A DNA stretch of 64,000 bases from assembly GCF_036898095.1 (NCBI RefSeq), contig NC_090729.1, positions 73,880,183-73,944,182 on the forward strand, given 5' to 3'. Positions 46,585 through 58,640 of this stretch are shown one piece after another. The DNA comes from Palaemon carinicauda (lineage: Eukaryota; Arthropoda; Malacostraca; Decapoda; Palaemonidae). The notes beneath the pieces were generated by a model. The model searched no databases. It was not told the DNA's origin and saw only the letters and a list, made by a program, of their open reading frames with translations. Numbering within the stretch: the stretch's first letter is position 1; every line of letters begins with the position of its first letter. Made by a program: the position numbers and the translations under genes.

Positions 46585-46990
46585 AATCATTCACATAGAC
46601 ACCAAGTTTGCTGTCTTTGGTGGGATTCTGTAAAAGTTACTGCGATTTTCAGTTTTTTCGTGCTTACCACGGCAACCATATTGAATTCATTATGATGTAA
46701 TCATCACAAATCCCTAAGATTGGTCTCATATGATTCCTTGACCATGAAAACATGGGTATGGATATCATTTTCATAAGTCTAGCTCTATTACTTTTGTCAG
46801 TATAGGCAAAAACAGAAATTTTAGTAATGGCTACCTTAATTTGCATATTTTACCATGTTCCACCAAATATATTTTTCTACATTTTTGATATATCATGTGG
46901 CAGGTCTAACTTAAACATATGAAAGTGGTTTCGTTTTTCTGGCAATTTGTCCTGGGTCACCCCCTATTTTGGGCTAGATTTACTGGACTA
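46585..46990. repeat. Right terminal inverted repeat of Academ-like element
   Basis: Partner of 43074-43475. The gene's start codon lies about 150 bp inside it, so a promoter would have to be in the repeat or in 46437-46584. Confidence 0.85.
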
Positions 46991-47176
46991 CTAATGACAG
47001 AATGATAATTTGCGATAATTCTAAACTGTTACGAAAGATAATTGTCCTTTCCATATCCAAAATACTTTTCCTAACTTCAATTAGGAAAACCATATGCAAA
47101 AATGGTAAAAGAAGGAAGTACTAGGCCTATTTTTAAAGTCATCGAACAATTAGGTAACAGCTATTACGTTCGATGT

Positions 47177-47269
<93 letters not shown>

Positions 47270-47735
47270 GTTTTAAATGTACTAAACAATAAATATAGTT
47301 TATAACACATAGGTCATTATGTAATATTAACTGTATTGATGGTTTGAATAAATTAAGAAATGGTGTAAACAATTCTTTGTTAACGTATTTGTACGCGCAT
47401 ATTCGTGAGAGCGGAAGCTAGACATCAGCTGATCTAATCACAGCCAAAAGTAAAACAAAACGAAGTCAGCAATACTCGATTTTTAAAACACACCCGAAAT
47501 TTAAAAACCCAAGTACATGTTTTATTATAGTGCAATTGACTATTTAAAGAATAAAAATTTTCTGGAATAGAATGGTGTTTCCTAAAAAATAGTGGTTTGC
47601 TGACGAAATCGGATACCGTATTTTAAGCTATGATTGAAATGGATGTATACATGTTATAATTTTTTGTTTTGTATTTAATAGACACTTTAAGAAAACCGAT
47701 TTTGGTTTCTTCATCTATTTGTAAGTATTGTATAA

Positions 47736-47803
<68 letters not shown>

Positions 47804-48375
47804 CGCTGTTGTAATCGAGTGCTGTGTTTTTGTTTCGTGTACCTCCTGAAGCGAGGAAATTGATCGCCACAACTAACAATTGTCATGATAATTTCATTCT
47901 TAAACTCAAGTTGCCATATGTTAACTATAGTCTATTTTTTATAGCGGTGCATATTTGCACTGACTCACAGGGGAGCCCTTTTAGCTCGGAAAGGTTCCTG
48001 ATACCTGATTGGTCGGAAATATTTTTGTCCGAACACCTTCATTTTTCTCGAATGATTACCAAGTAATGTGAATCAAAACTTATTTATTAACCTATATTTC
48101 TCCATCAGATATATGTTTTGTCAATAAACAATGTGAAAGAATAAATATATTATAAAGAATCGTCTTGGTAAGTCTAAATTTAATAACACAATCCGTCGAA
48201 GTCAACGACAGCAGCTTGTTTTCGGATGCACGCTTTGTAATTTTGTAATTTTTCACATATTTTAACACAAATTGGGATAAATTACACTCAGCATAAGTTA
48301 AACATGTTATTATAAACTTTCTTTGAATACCAGAACTTACCAAAAACATAGAATTAACAAAACCCGATATTTGTG

Positions 48376-48376
<1 letters not shown>
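46991..48376. other. AT-rich intergenic sequence with two GA microsatellites
   Basis: No gene recognised. (GA)n at 47180-47266 (about 43 units) and at 47740-47802 (about 31 units). Open frames through these tracts are Arg-Glu or Ser-Leu repeats and not genes. The remainder shows no motif. Confidence 0.7.
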
Positions 48377-49485
<1,109 letters not shown>

Positions 49486-50181
49486 TGGAACCTCTACATA
49501 CGAATTTAATCCGTTCCAGAACCAACTTCGGATGTAGAAATTGTTCGGATGTCGAAACGAATTTTCCCATAAGAATACATTGAAATAGGATTAATCCGTG
49601 GTTGAGCCCAAAAACCTATGATAACTTCTTAATAAACTACTACACATAATTTTCCCATGAGAATAATGAACACTAAATTAGATAATAGACATGTAAATAA
49701 GAAGAATAGACATGTAAATAAGAAGAATTAGCAAAAAATGATAAATAAGAAACGGGTTTTTATCGTCACTTTACCTTAGAAACTCCAGCGCAGGTGTTGT
49801 TCGTCTTCGCTACGCAGAGAGGAGAGAGGAGACGGACGGACGGCGAGGAGGTAGAGAGGTTAACTACGATAAACGTAACACTACCGTAATTTATTCCAAC
49901 TTACACTAAGTGAACTTTAACATAACTTAGCTTATTTTTTTTTTTTTTATATATTTTATATTTTTTTTTACATTTTCTTTTTTTCTTTTTGATGATTACG
50001 TAATTTTAATCACTATCACTTACATTTAAAATTGACTGAATTATTTTGCTTCACTCTTTTCCGTTTTCTGTGTTTCACTTTCTTCCTCTTCACTCTTTGC
50101 CGTTTTCTTCGGTTCACTTACATCCTCTTCATCGCGAGTTTGCTTCGCAGTTTTTTTAAAGAAAGCATCGATAGATAATTG

Positions 50182-51405
50182 CTAGGTACGGCTTTTCAGA
50201 ATGTTTCGAAAGTGAGTTAGGCAAACATCATCGAATTGAGAAACTACACGACAAACCTGCAATTTCTTTGGATGGTATTTGTCGATGAAGTCGACCACGT
50301 CTTGATATTTTCCTAACACCTCTTTTATTTGCGCTGAACCTAACACATGTTCTACCTCCTCGCTCTCTTCCTCGTCATCACTCATGTGCTCCGACATAGC
50401 ATGGAGTTCCTTGAGCTCATCCGTCGTCAGTTCGTCGTGATGTTCGGCGACGAGTTCCGTAACGTCATCTGCGTCTACCTCCAGACCCATGGACTTGCCA
50501 AGGGAGACGATTTCCTCTAAAGCTTCCGCTGCACCGACCACGGGATCAGTTTCGGGGTCAAAACCCTCGAAATCTCGGGGAGAAACTGCATCAGGCCACA
50601 GCTTCTTCCATGCAGAATTGAGGGTCCGTCGAGTTAATCCCACCCAAGCCTGATCTATGATCTTCAAGCAGTGCACGATGTTGAAGTGGCCCCTCCAAAA
50701 TTCACGCAAAGTTAAGTTGGTGCTTTGCGTGACATTAAAGCACTGCTTGAATAAGTGCTTGGTGTAGAGCTTCTTAAAATTAGAGATGACTTGCTGGTCC
50801 ATGGGCTGGAGGATAGAGGTGGTATTTGGTGGAAGATACAGCACCTTTATGAACTTGACTTCATTGAAGATATCATCTTCAAGTCCGGGGGGGTGAGCGG
50901 GTGCATTGTCAAGGCATAGCAGGCACTTTAAAGGCAATTTCTGCTCATGAAGATACTTCTTCACAGAAGGACCGAAAACTTGGTTTACCCATTGCACAAA
51001 GAATTGCCTAGTGACCCAGGCCTTCGAGTTGGATCGCCAGAAAACATGAAGCTGATCCTTATCGACGTTGTGTGCTTTAAAGGCCCTAGGGTTCTCCGAA
51101 TGGTAAACAAGCAAGGGCTTGACTTTAAAGTCCCCGCTAGCGTTGGCACATAGAGCAAGAGTCAACCGATCCTTCATTGGCTTATGCCCAGGCAATTTCT
51201 TCTCTTCGGCAGTGATGTAGGTTCGATTGGCATCTTCTTCCAAAACAGCCCGGTTTCATCACAATTGAACACCTGCTGCTCTACGTAGCCTTCTTCCTGC
51301 ACGATCTTTTCGAAGTTCTTAACAAAGTCAGCTGCAGCCTTTGTGTACGCACTAGCAGCCTCTCCGTGGTGAACAACTGAATGAATCCCGGACCGTTTCT
51401 TGTTT
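50182..51405 (-). pseudogene. Tigger transposase, C-terminal DDD part
   Basis: Read on the minus strand: KKRSGIHSVVHHGEAASA (about 51405-51350) is the end of the Tc5-type DNA-binding domain. The DDE_1 domain follows, with the first Asp in FNCDETGLFWKK (about 51265), then after a 1-nt deletion near 51240 the frame 51243-50182. That frame carries the second Asp in LCLDNAPAHP and the third in PPNTTSILQPMDQQVISNFK. The C-terminal tail is acidic (HMSDDEEESEEVEH). The N-terminal CENP-B-like domain is missing. Apart from the single frameshift the catalytic part looks healthy, comparable with TIGD/jerky-type proteins in length and motifs. Confidence 0.85.
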
Positions 51406-51411
51406 TAAGTA

Positions 51412-52290
51412 GGATTGCGTGATCACTTTCCTGAGCCAGAACGAAACCGTATTTTTGGATATGTTTTTCTTTATTTTTCCCCATGAGACGAAGAGATTCT
51501 TGATAGACGGGCGGAGGTTTGCCGTTCTCTTAAGGTATTTCCTAATAATCCTGACCGGGCATAATTTTAGGTCCTCCGGGTTTCCTTTATTCGGGATTGC
51601 CGGAATCGAAAAGCTCTCAAACCTCGGATCCCACACCGAGGGGTTCTGAGTCTTGGCGACGAAGGATGTGACAAACTTAAAGGTTACTTCCTTCCATCCC
51701 CTAGTGTGTTCCACCTCGAATGACAGTCCGTGTAGCTCGCCCACCCTCTTAGCCGAGGCTAAGGCTAATGCTAGCAAGAAGACCGCCTTGAGCGTGAGAT
51801 TCTTGTCATCAATGTCCTTTAAGGGCTCGAATGGTGGTTTCCGTAACATATCTAGGACTCGCGCTAAGTCCCAACTCGGGATTCTAGGGGCGGAAGGGGG
51901 GCATGATTGTTCGAACGCTCTGATAAGCATGGAGATATGCCTGGAGGAGCCGAGATCTATGCCCTTGAGAAGAAAGACTTGACCCAGAGCCGCCCGAACT
52001 CCCTTAATCGCTGGAACTGACATGTCTAACTTGTCCCTGAGATAAACCATGAAGTCGGCTATCACGGGCACTGACGCTTCCAAGGGCTCTATCTTCTTGT
52101 CCCTGCACCACTTCACGAATACCGCCCACTTAGACTGGTAGACGGCTGTGGATGATTTCCTCAGGTATAGCGACATCCTCCTGGCTGTCTTGCCGGAGTA
52201 CCCTTGCTTCTTCAGGAGCCGCTGGGTAATCTCCAGGCGTGAAGACGAAGGGCTTGCGGGTTTCTGTGAAACCGCTGAAAGTGTGGCTGT
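51412..52290 (-). pseudogene. Copy E tyrosine recombinase, 3'-truncated
   Basis: It lies at the end of a 913-codon frame (54093-51352) that also runs open across RT/RNase H in another register. The core-binding part contains VYQSKWAVFVKWCRDK and IADFMVYLRDKLDMSV. The catalytic Arg is in LASAKRVGELHGLS (about 51745). The protein continues to KNTVSFWLRKVITQSYLK and then changes into Tigger sequence, so the His, second Arg and Tyr are missing. It cannot be catalytic. Confidence 0.8.
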
Positions 52291-55200
52291 TTTAATAGGT
52301 CTGACCTGTCGGGTAGAGGCCAAGGAGGTAGGACGGTGAGGTTCCTTAGGTCCGCGAACCATTCTCTCTCCGGCCACCAAGGCGCTACCAAAGTCATCCT
52401 TAGGTTGGTTGCTGCCCTTACTCTGTTGAGGACCTGCCTTATCAGGGAGAAGGGGGGGAAGGCGTACACGTCCAGTCCGTCCGACTTGTGCTGAAAGGCG
52501 TCTTCCATTGCCGCCTTCGGATCTGGGACGGGAGAACAAAATACGGGGAGTTGCGCGTTCAACCTTGTTGCAAACAGATCCATTACCGGAGATCCCCACA
52601 TCTGTATAATGTAGCTTGCCACTTGTGGGTGTAGGGACCATTCTGTTGCTACCACTTGCCCCACTCTGCTGAGGCCGTCTGCTAGGACGTTGTTCTTCCC
52701 TGGAATGAACCTTGCCGTCAGGATGACGTCCTTCTGTTCCGCCCATTTTAGGATTTGAAGGGCTAGTTCGCACAACTCTTTTGATCTCAGTCCCCCCTCC
52801 TTCTTCACGTAAGCCACCACCGTTGCATTGTCTGACATTAGGGCCACCGAATGCCCTCTCATGTCCTCCTCGAAGTGGTTGCAGGCTTCTTGGACCGCTC
52901 TCATTTCCAGGATATTTATGTGTAGGGATTTCTCCCCCTCTGACCACGCCCCCTTTGCTGTCTTTTCCCGGAGATGGGCTCCCCACCCGTCCTTCGATGC
53001 GTCCGTGAAGAGAAGGACCTCCGGAGGTTGGGAGGACAGTGGCATCCCCCTTAGGGTGTTTGACCGATCCTGCCACCATTCCAAGGCCTTCCTGGACTCC
53101 TGAAGGAGAGGAACCACAATGTCCGGGGAACTTTTCTGGTTCCAATGTTCTTTCAGGTTCCATTGAACCACCTTTAAGTTCTGTCTCCCGTGAGGTACCA
53201 GCTTCTCTAGGGACACCAGGTGCCCTATCAACCTTTGCCAATCCTGCGCTCTTCTGGGGCGACCCAGAAGGAAGGGCCGGAGCACTCGATCCAGGTTGTC
53301 CAGCCTTTCCGTGGTTGGGAATGCCTTGACCTGTAACGAATCCAGGACCATTCCCAGGTACGTCCTCCTGTTGGATGGGGTTAGCTGTGATTTCTCCAAG
53401 TTGACCACGATGCCCAGGGTCTTGCACAATTGAAGAAGATCTTCGCCCTGTTGTTTCAAGTCTTCCTTTGAGGATGAAAGGAGTAACCAGTCGTCCAGGT
53501 ATCTGATGAGTCGAATGCCCCGTTCGTGGGCCCATATGGAGACCGTCGTAAAGACCCTCGTGAATACCTGGGGGGCTGTTGAAAGACCGAAGCATAGGGC
53601 CTTGAATTGTAACACCTGGGTACCCCACTTGACCCGGAGAAACTTCCTGCTCGACGGATGAATGGGCACTTGGAAGTAGGCATCCTTGAGGTCTATAGAA
53701 ATCATAAAGTCGCCCTCTCTCAAGGATGCCATGACCGTTCTTGGAGTGTCCATTTTGAAGGTCACTTTCCTGAGAAACCTGTTGAGGGCTGACAGGTCTA
53801 TTACAGGTCTCCACCCTCCTGTTGCTTTTTCCACTAGGAACAGGCGGCTGTAGAACCCCGGACCCGGGAATGTCACTGCTTCTAAAGCTCCCTTCTGCAG
53901 CAACGTCTTGACTTCTTCGTCCAACGCTGCCCTCTTCGCCAGGTCCTTGGGCACCAACCAGTCTGCCTGCGTTGCTGGAACTAGGGGGGGTGTCTCTTCC
54001 ATGAAGGGGATCCTGTAGCCCTCCTTTAGTACTGTTACTGTCCACGGATCTGCTCCGTGGAGCTTCCATGCTTGCCAAGTGAGTCTGAGGCATCCCCCTA
54101 CCTGAGGCTTGGGCAGGGGAGGGGGGCCTCCCATCTTATCTCCTACGGGAGGAACAGCCTGTTCTCCCCCTCCTGGAGGAGTAGAAAGACCTATACGTTG
54201 GGGGGTTAGAAGATGAACCTCTTCGGGGGGAACCACAGAGGAAGACCACTGTCCTGACGAGGGTTCCCTCCTTCCTTGAGTTGGTGTGGTACGCGCGGCC
54301 ATGGGTGCTTCTGTCACTGGCCTCCTGAAGATGGGGCGGCATGCCGTCTGTGGCTTCAGGGTAGGTAGCTCCCTCTTTTTGGCCAACTTCTCCACGACCT
54401 CTTCCGTCTTCTTCGTCGGAATAAGCTGCTTCCCCCAGACGGAGCAGGTCTTCAAGGCTTTCGCTTCCCTGTCAGGAATCTTAATGGGAAGGTTCTTGAC
54501 TAGGGCGTCTCTTCTCCGGAGAATCCAGTTTGCGGAGAGAGCCAAAGACTGAAAGGTCAGAAATTTAAGGGCGCGGCTACCTGACCCCAGCAACTCATTC
54601 AGAGCCTCCCGTTTTGCAGGTTCCAAGGAGTCTGTAGGAATCTGGGTGCCTACTAGGGTGGTGGCCCACCAATCCAGCCAGGAGGCCACATTAACTAAGT
54701 CCTTGGACATCTCCTCCATCATTGCCGACTCGGAAGGGGAGAAGAAGGTAGATGCTGCCGATGCCCTCCCATCGGAGATGCCCTGGAACAGGATGTCTAT
54801 GGTTTCCTCGGTCTTGCACGCACCGGTCGGCCTATTTTCTAAAGAGTAGTATTTCGTTTGCGACTTCAAACCCTGTAGGAGCTTTGCTGAGCTGTGACCC
54901 CTGCAGGAGTCGCTATTGCAGGATATGACCTTATCAATGTGAGTCTTTCCAATCCCCACGTTACTGGCCTCGGGAAGAGAGAGAGAGGACTTTTTCTGGG
55001 CGGGGACAGCTATGAACTTGTTCAGGCCTGAAGTCCAGGGTTCTTCCTCTTGAGTGGCGGGTTCTATAAGGTTGTTATAGCCCCTAATTAAGGCAAGGAC
55101 TCTCCTGTACGCTGAGTCCTCCGTCACCGCCGACTCGCCCTCCCCTCCTTCCGACCGACGGGGCGAATCGTGATCTCGGTCTCTGCCGTGATGGCGGGGT

Positions 55201-55655
55201 CCACGGTTCCCTTTACCTTCGACGTCCGCCGTCTCTCTCCTCTTCGTGGCCTTTTTCGGTGAAACGGTGTCCTCCGTGAGATAGTTCGACGGAGGTGTCC
55301 TTCCCCTTCTGGGGTCTCGATGGGGAGACCTGTCGAGGCTGCCCAGCCTAGACGACGGCCCCCTGCGCTGGGCGGGATAAACGTCTCCAGGACGGGTCTT
55401 AGGCCTGCAAGATGTAGCCCTTCGCTCATCTGGTGATTCCCTGACGCGGCACGTGGAGGTCCTTCTAGGGGGACTGTCTCCTGCCCGCTCATGTGTCGAA
55501 CCAATAGGCTTGGAAAAGTCTTTAAAGTTGTTCCCTGGGACGAACACCCACGTCCCTTTCGGAGAGACTGGTCTCCTGCTTTTGGGTGTAGGGGAACGGG
55601 GACTCATCCTGTCCCGAGATCCTGTGGGAGACCGCGAAGGGGAGTTCCTCCTCAC
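52212..55655 (-). CDS. Copy E Gag C-terminus, reverse transcriptase and RNase H in one frame
   Basis: An open frame of 1147 codons. Residues 1-500: Arg/Ser/Pro-rich Gag middle and a conserved Gag core (EPATQEEEPWTSGL; MMEEMSKDLVNVASWLDWW). Then the linker LHGADPWTVTVLKEGYRIPF (about 530-550) and RT with GGWRPVIDLSALNRF, SIDLKDAYFQVPIHP and YLDDW (719-723, about 53501-53487). RNase H: Asp in FTDASKDGWGAHL (about 880), Glu in HINILEMRAV, Asp in LMSDNATVVAYV, Asp in GKNNVLADGLSR. The end carries the conserved VMDLFATRLNAQLP...SPVPDPKA...DVYAFPPFSLIRQV region. All RT and RNase H catalytic residues are present. Gag and pol are fused without a stop, unlike copy B, where they overlap. The Gag start lies upstream in shifted frames. 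Confidence 0.88.
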   Translation of the reverse strand: MRRNSPSRSPTGSRDRMSPRSPTPKSRRPVSPKGTWVFVPGNNFKDFSKPIGSTHERAGDSPPRRTSTCRVRESPDERRATSCRPKTRPGDVYPAQRRGPSSRLGSLDRSPHRDPRRGRTPPSNYLTEDTVSPKKATKRRETADVEGKGNRGPRHHGRDRDHDSPRRSEGGEGESAVTEDSAYRRVLALIRGYNNLIEPATQEEEPWTSGLNKFIAVPAQKKSSLSLPEASNVGIGKTHIDKVISCNSDSCRGHSSAKLLQGLKSQTKYYSLENRPTGACKTEETIDILFQGISDGRASAASTFFSPSESAMMEEMSKDLVNVASWLDWWATTLVGTQIPTDSLEPAKREALNELLGSGSRALKFLTFQSLALSANWILRRRDALVKNLPIKIPDREAKALKTCSVWGKQLIPTKKTEEVVEKLAKKRELPTLKPQTACRPIFRRPVTEAPMAARTTPTQGRREPSSGQWSSSVVPPEEVHLLTPQRIGLSTPPGGGEQAVPPVGDKMGGPPPLPKPQVGGCLRLTWQAWKLHGADPWTVTVLKEGYRIPFMEETPPLVPATQADWLVPKDLAKRAALDEEVKTLLQKGALEAVTFPGPGFYSRLFLVEKATGGWRPVIDLSALNRFLRKVTFKMDTPRTVMASLREGDFMISIDLKDAYFQVPIHPSSRKFLRVKWGTQVLQFKALCFGLSTAPQVFTRVFTTVSIWAHERGIRLIRYLDDWLLLSSSKEDLKQQGEDLLQLCKTLGIVVNLEKSQLTPSNRRTYLGMVLDSLQVKAFPTTERLDNLDRVLRPFLLGRPRRAQDWQRLIGHLVSLEKLVPHGRQNLKVVQWNLKEHWNQKSSPDIVVPLLQESRKALEWWQDRSNTLRGMPLSSQPPEVLLFTDASKDGWGAHLREKTAKGAWSEGEKSLHINILEMRAVQEACNHFEEDMRGHSVALMSDNATVVAYVKKEGGLRSKELCELALQILKWAEQKDVILTARFIPGKNNVLADGLSRVGQVVATEWSLHPQVASYIIQMWGSPVMDLFATRLNAQLPVFCSPVPDPKAAMEDAFQHKSDGLDVYAFPPFSLIRQVLNRVRAATNLRMTLVAPWWPEREWFADLRNLTVLPPWPLPDRSDLLKQPHFQRFHRNPQALRLHAWRLPSGS

Positions 55656-55820
55656 AGACCGACCTCGTTTCCACGTCCCTACTTGGGGGGGTTGTTCTAC
55701 TGCTTTTGGGAGGAGGGGAACTGGGACTCACCCTGTCCCGAGATCTTGTGGGAGACCGCAAAGGGGAGTTCCTCCGCACCGACCGATCTCGTTTCCTCCT
55801 CTGTCGTCTCCTCCGTTCAC
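55576..55820. repeat. 124-bp tandem duplication in copy E Gag
   Basis: The word ctgcttttggg starts at 55576 and 55700. The units share ggggaac(g/t)gggactca(t/c)cctgtcc and gggagaccgc(g/a)aagggga, with about ten differences per unit, so it is older than the 74-bp one. 124 is 1 modulo 3. Confidence 0.85.
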
Positions 55821-56203
55821 TGCTTGACGAATCCGAAGAGTCACGTCCTGACGAGAAAGACTGACCCCCGTATCGGGACCTAGCACGTGACTGCGTTTTC
55901 TTGGGGCTACGCCGTACCCCTGACGGAGAAGGAATGGGGAGACTCTCCTGTAGCGAAGTCTTCGGCGGCAACCATCCCGACGGGCCCGCCAAACCAGGGA
56001 AGGCCTCGCCAAGGCCTTCCTCCATGTCCAGTGGGGACCTCATCGGAGTCCTCGGCACGTCCCAAGCCAATGGATCTTCTTGCGGGGACTCCTCTCTGCC
56101 GACGCCACCACCCGTCGCTGATGCCCCTGGAACTTCCACCCAGGAACCTGACGAAGAAAAAGGGACACCATTAGACCACATGGGGTCCCCCGATGAGACG
56201 TGG

Positions 56204-56351
56204 CCCTTATGAGAGAGAGCCACGTCCCCCGGACCCCCACTACACTCACTTACGGTCGCCTGAATTGCCTTGGCCAACCCTTATGAGAGAGAGCCACGTC
56301 CCCCGGACCCCCACTACACTCACTTACGGTCGCCTGAATTGCCTTGGCCAA
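56204..56351. repeat. 74-bp perfect tandem duplication in copy E Gag
   Basis: The block cccttatgagagagagccac...ttggccaa at 56204-56277 is repeated from 56278 without visible difference. 74 is 2 modulo 3. Confidence 0.92.
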
Positions 56352-57520
56352 CGAAGGACCGCCCACAAATTCCCTCTCTTGGGAAAGAGGAGCCAACTGC
56401 TTGTTCTCCCTGGACTTACCTCGCCCCTTACTTTGGGTAGGGGAAGGCGGATGTACCCTACCTGACCCTTCTCCTGCTGAAGTCGCAGGGGAAGAAACGC
56501 TAGTCTTCCTAGGGGACTTCTTCGATGCCTTCTTCTTTTTGGTACGGAATTTTATCCACTGGACCTCGAGCCAATCGGCACATTCGGAACACTTATCCGA
56601 CGGCGAACAAGCTTTACCCCTACACGAGGTACACAACGTATGCGGGCCAACATCGGGCTTAGACAGAAAAGCCCCGCATGATCTACCGGCCCTAGGCCCA
56701 GGACAACGGCGAACGTGTTCCATAACGCAACACAAAGGGCCGTAGACACAAGCAAGCCACAAAGGAAAAGTACTAAAACACTAGGAAAGCACAAGGGAGC
56801 GAAATCAAAAGCACGTAGTGAAAGCACTAAACACACACTAAGAGATCCCGATCACGTGGGAAGCACGTGGAACCAAACACAAAGGGAATCGCACGGAGTA
56901 TGAGGAGCTTCGTGAAGCACGTGTGTTCACGAACCGACCAGAAAACTTACTGGCGAGGGCTTCTCAAAGACGCGCGACCTTCTCGGGCAATGCCCCCAGG
57001 TCATGTTATTTCCCGTTATTCAGGACAGTATAGAACATGGAAGTAGGGGGAAACTACGTAAAAATCTGGTCGTCGGAGAGGAGTTACCAGTAAAATCCTA
57101 GAAAGTGTTTCGAGGTAAGTCTCTGTGTCGGAACAAATCACGATTAAATCACAGTTAATATTAGAACGCGCAGAGCACAACCGCAAGAAGCCGACGAGAA
57201 CAGAGGACTGCCCCAAGCCGCGCTAATTGAGCGACCCTCCGAGGTCGATGTGCTGCCTTCTATCGGCGGAAATAAAAAACACTTCAGGCGCTATGAGCAC
57301 CGACTACGCGTACGAGTATTGTTTACTTCGGGTGTCGAAAAAAACATTCGGGTGTAGAGTCGGAACGTGTTCGAATTGTACTTCGCGTGTCGAAAAATTC
57401 GGATACAACCGGTACGACGAAAATTGCTACTTCGTGTATCGAAATAAAATTCGGGTGTAGAGTCAAAAATTTGCTCGAATTTTACTTCGGATGTTGGAAA
57501 ATTCGGATGTAGAGGTTCCA

Positions 57521-58236
<716 letters not shown>

Positions 58237-58257
58237 TACATACATATATATATAGTT

Positions 58258-58640
58258 TTTTGGCCTCAGGCCATGTTGTCCTGATGGAAGTTCCTTTAGG
58301 GTAGCTTCCTAGGTTATATTTGACTATGGTAATATTCCCAGAGAATTTTACCTTAGGGTATCCAGAATTCTAACTCCTGGAGCGAATATCCCTAAATAAA
58401 TCTAAAATGGGATATCGCATAATATCAGAGGACGTATTCTTGACACGCCACATAGCTATCTTCACCCCGAACAGAATTAACACTTCGAGAGGTCAAAGTG
58501 GCAAGAAAACGAAAAACGAGAATGAAAGGAGAGCCGTTAATAAGGTACCTCTCCTATCCCGCTTCGAGTGTGTATATAATGCCGCCGACGGCGCCATCTT
58601 TATTCCTTATCGCGTAGCTCTACTAATCGGTGTTTCTCTT
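58258..58640. repeat. 5' terminal repeat of copy F
   Basis: Aligns by eye with 30140-30470 in the same orientation (tcctgatggaag, agcttcctagg, atatcgcataatatc, tgacacgccacat, gcgccatcttta), as expected for the inverted terminal repeat of a minus-strand relative. Confidence 0.8.

Larger units (their letters stand above)
43074..46990 (-). mobile_element. Academ-like DNA transposon with long terminal inverted repeats
   Basis: 3917 bp. The ends are tagtccagtaaatct (43074) and agatttactggacta (46990). The terminal inverted repeats run about 400 bp each (43074-43475 and 46585-46990), pairing through gacaaattgccagaaaaa, ccatgttttcatgg and ttggtgtctat. CTA at 43071-43073 and 46991-46993 flank it, a plausible 3-bp target duplication. 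One gene fills the interior. A 3-4-bp duplication together with an XPG-type nuclease in the gene product fits what is described for the Academ superfamily (AcademX lineage); I could not search, so an undescribed superfamily remains possible. Confidence 0.75.
55522..56762 (-). pseudogene. Copy E Gag N-terminus, shifted by two tandem duplications
   Basis: The probable start is Met at 56720 (MEHVRRCPGPRAG). The Cys/His cluster is PHTLCTSCRGKAC then CSECADW, followed by a Lys-rich stretch (TKKKKASKKS). The frame 56762-56250 passes into 56277-55522 across a 74-bp duplication, and from there into 55655-52212 across a 124-bp duplication. Removing one unit of each restores one continuous frame. The serine/arginine-rich middle (RRQRRKRDRSVRRNSP) suggests RNA binding. 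Confidence 0.75.
51406..56999 (-). mobile_element. DIRS1-like retrotransposon, copy E, inserted in Tigger
   Basis: Gag start at 56720, Gag-RT-RNase H frame to 52212, recombinase from about 52270 to 51412. It is the best preserved RT copy in the window. The 3' end is truncated: the recombinase reads into Tigger sequence at about 51410, before the HxxR and Tyr motifs, and no terminal repeat is seen there. The 5' end is somewhere near 57000; I cannot place it exactly and saw no inverted partner. Confidence 0.75.

Noticed and set aside
47102..47305. Arg-Glu repeat protein
   Set aside because: It is a translation of a (GA)n microsatellite.
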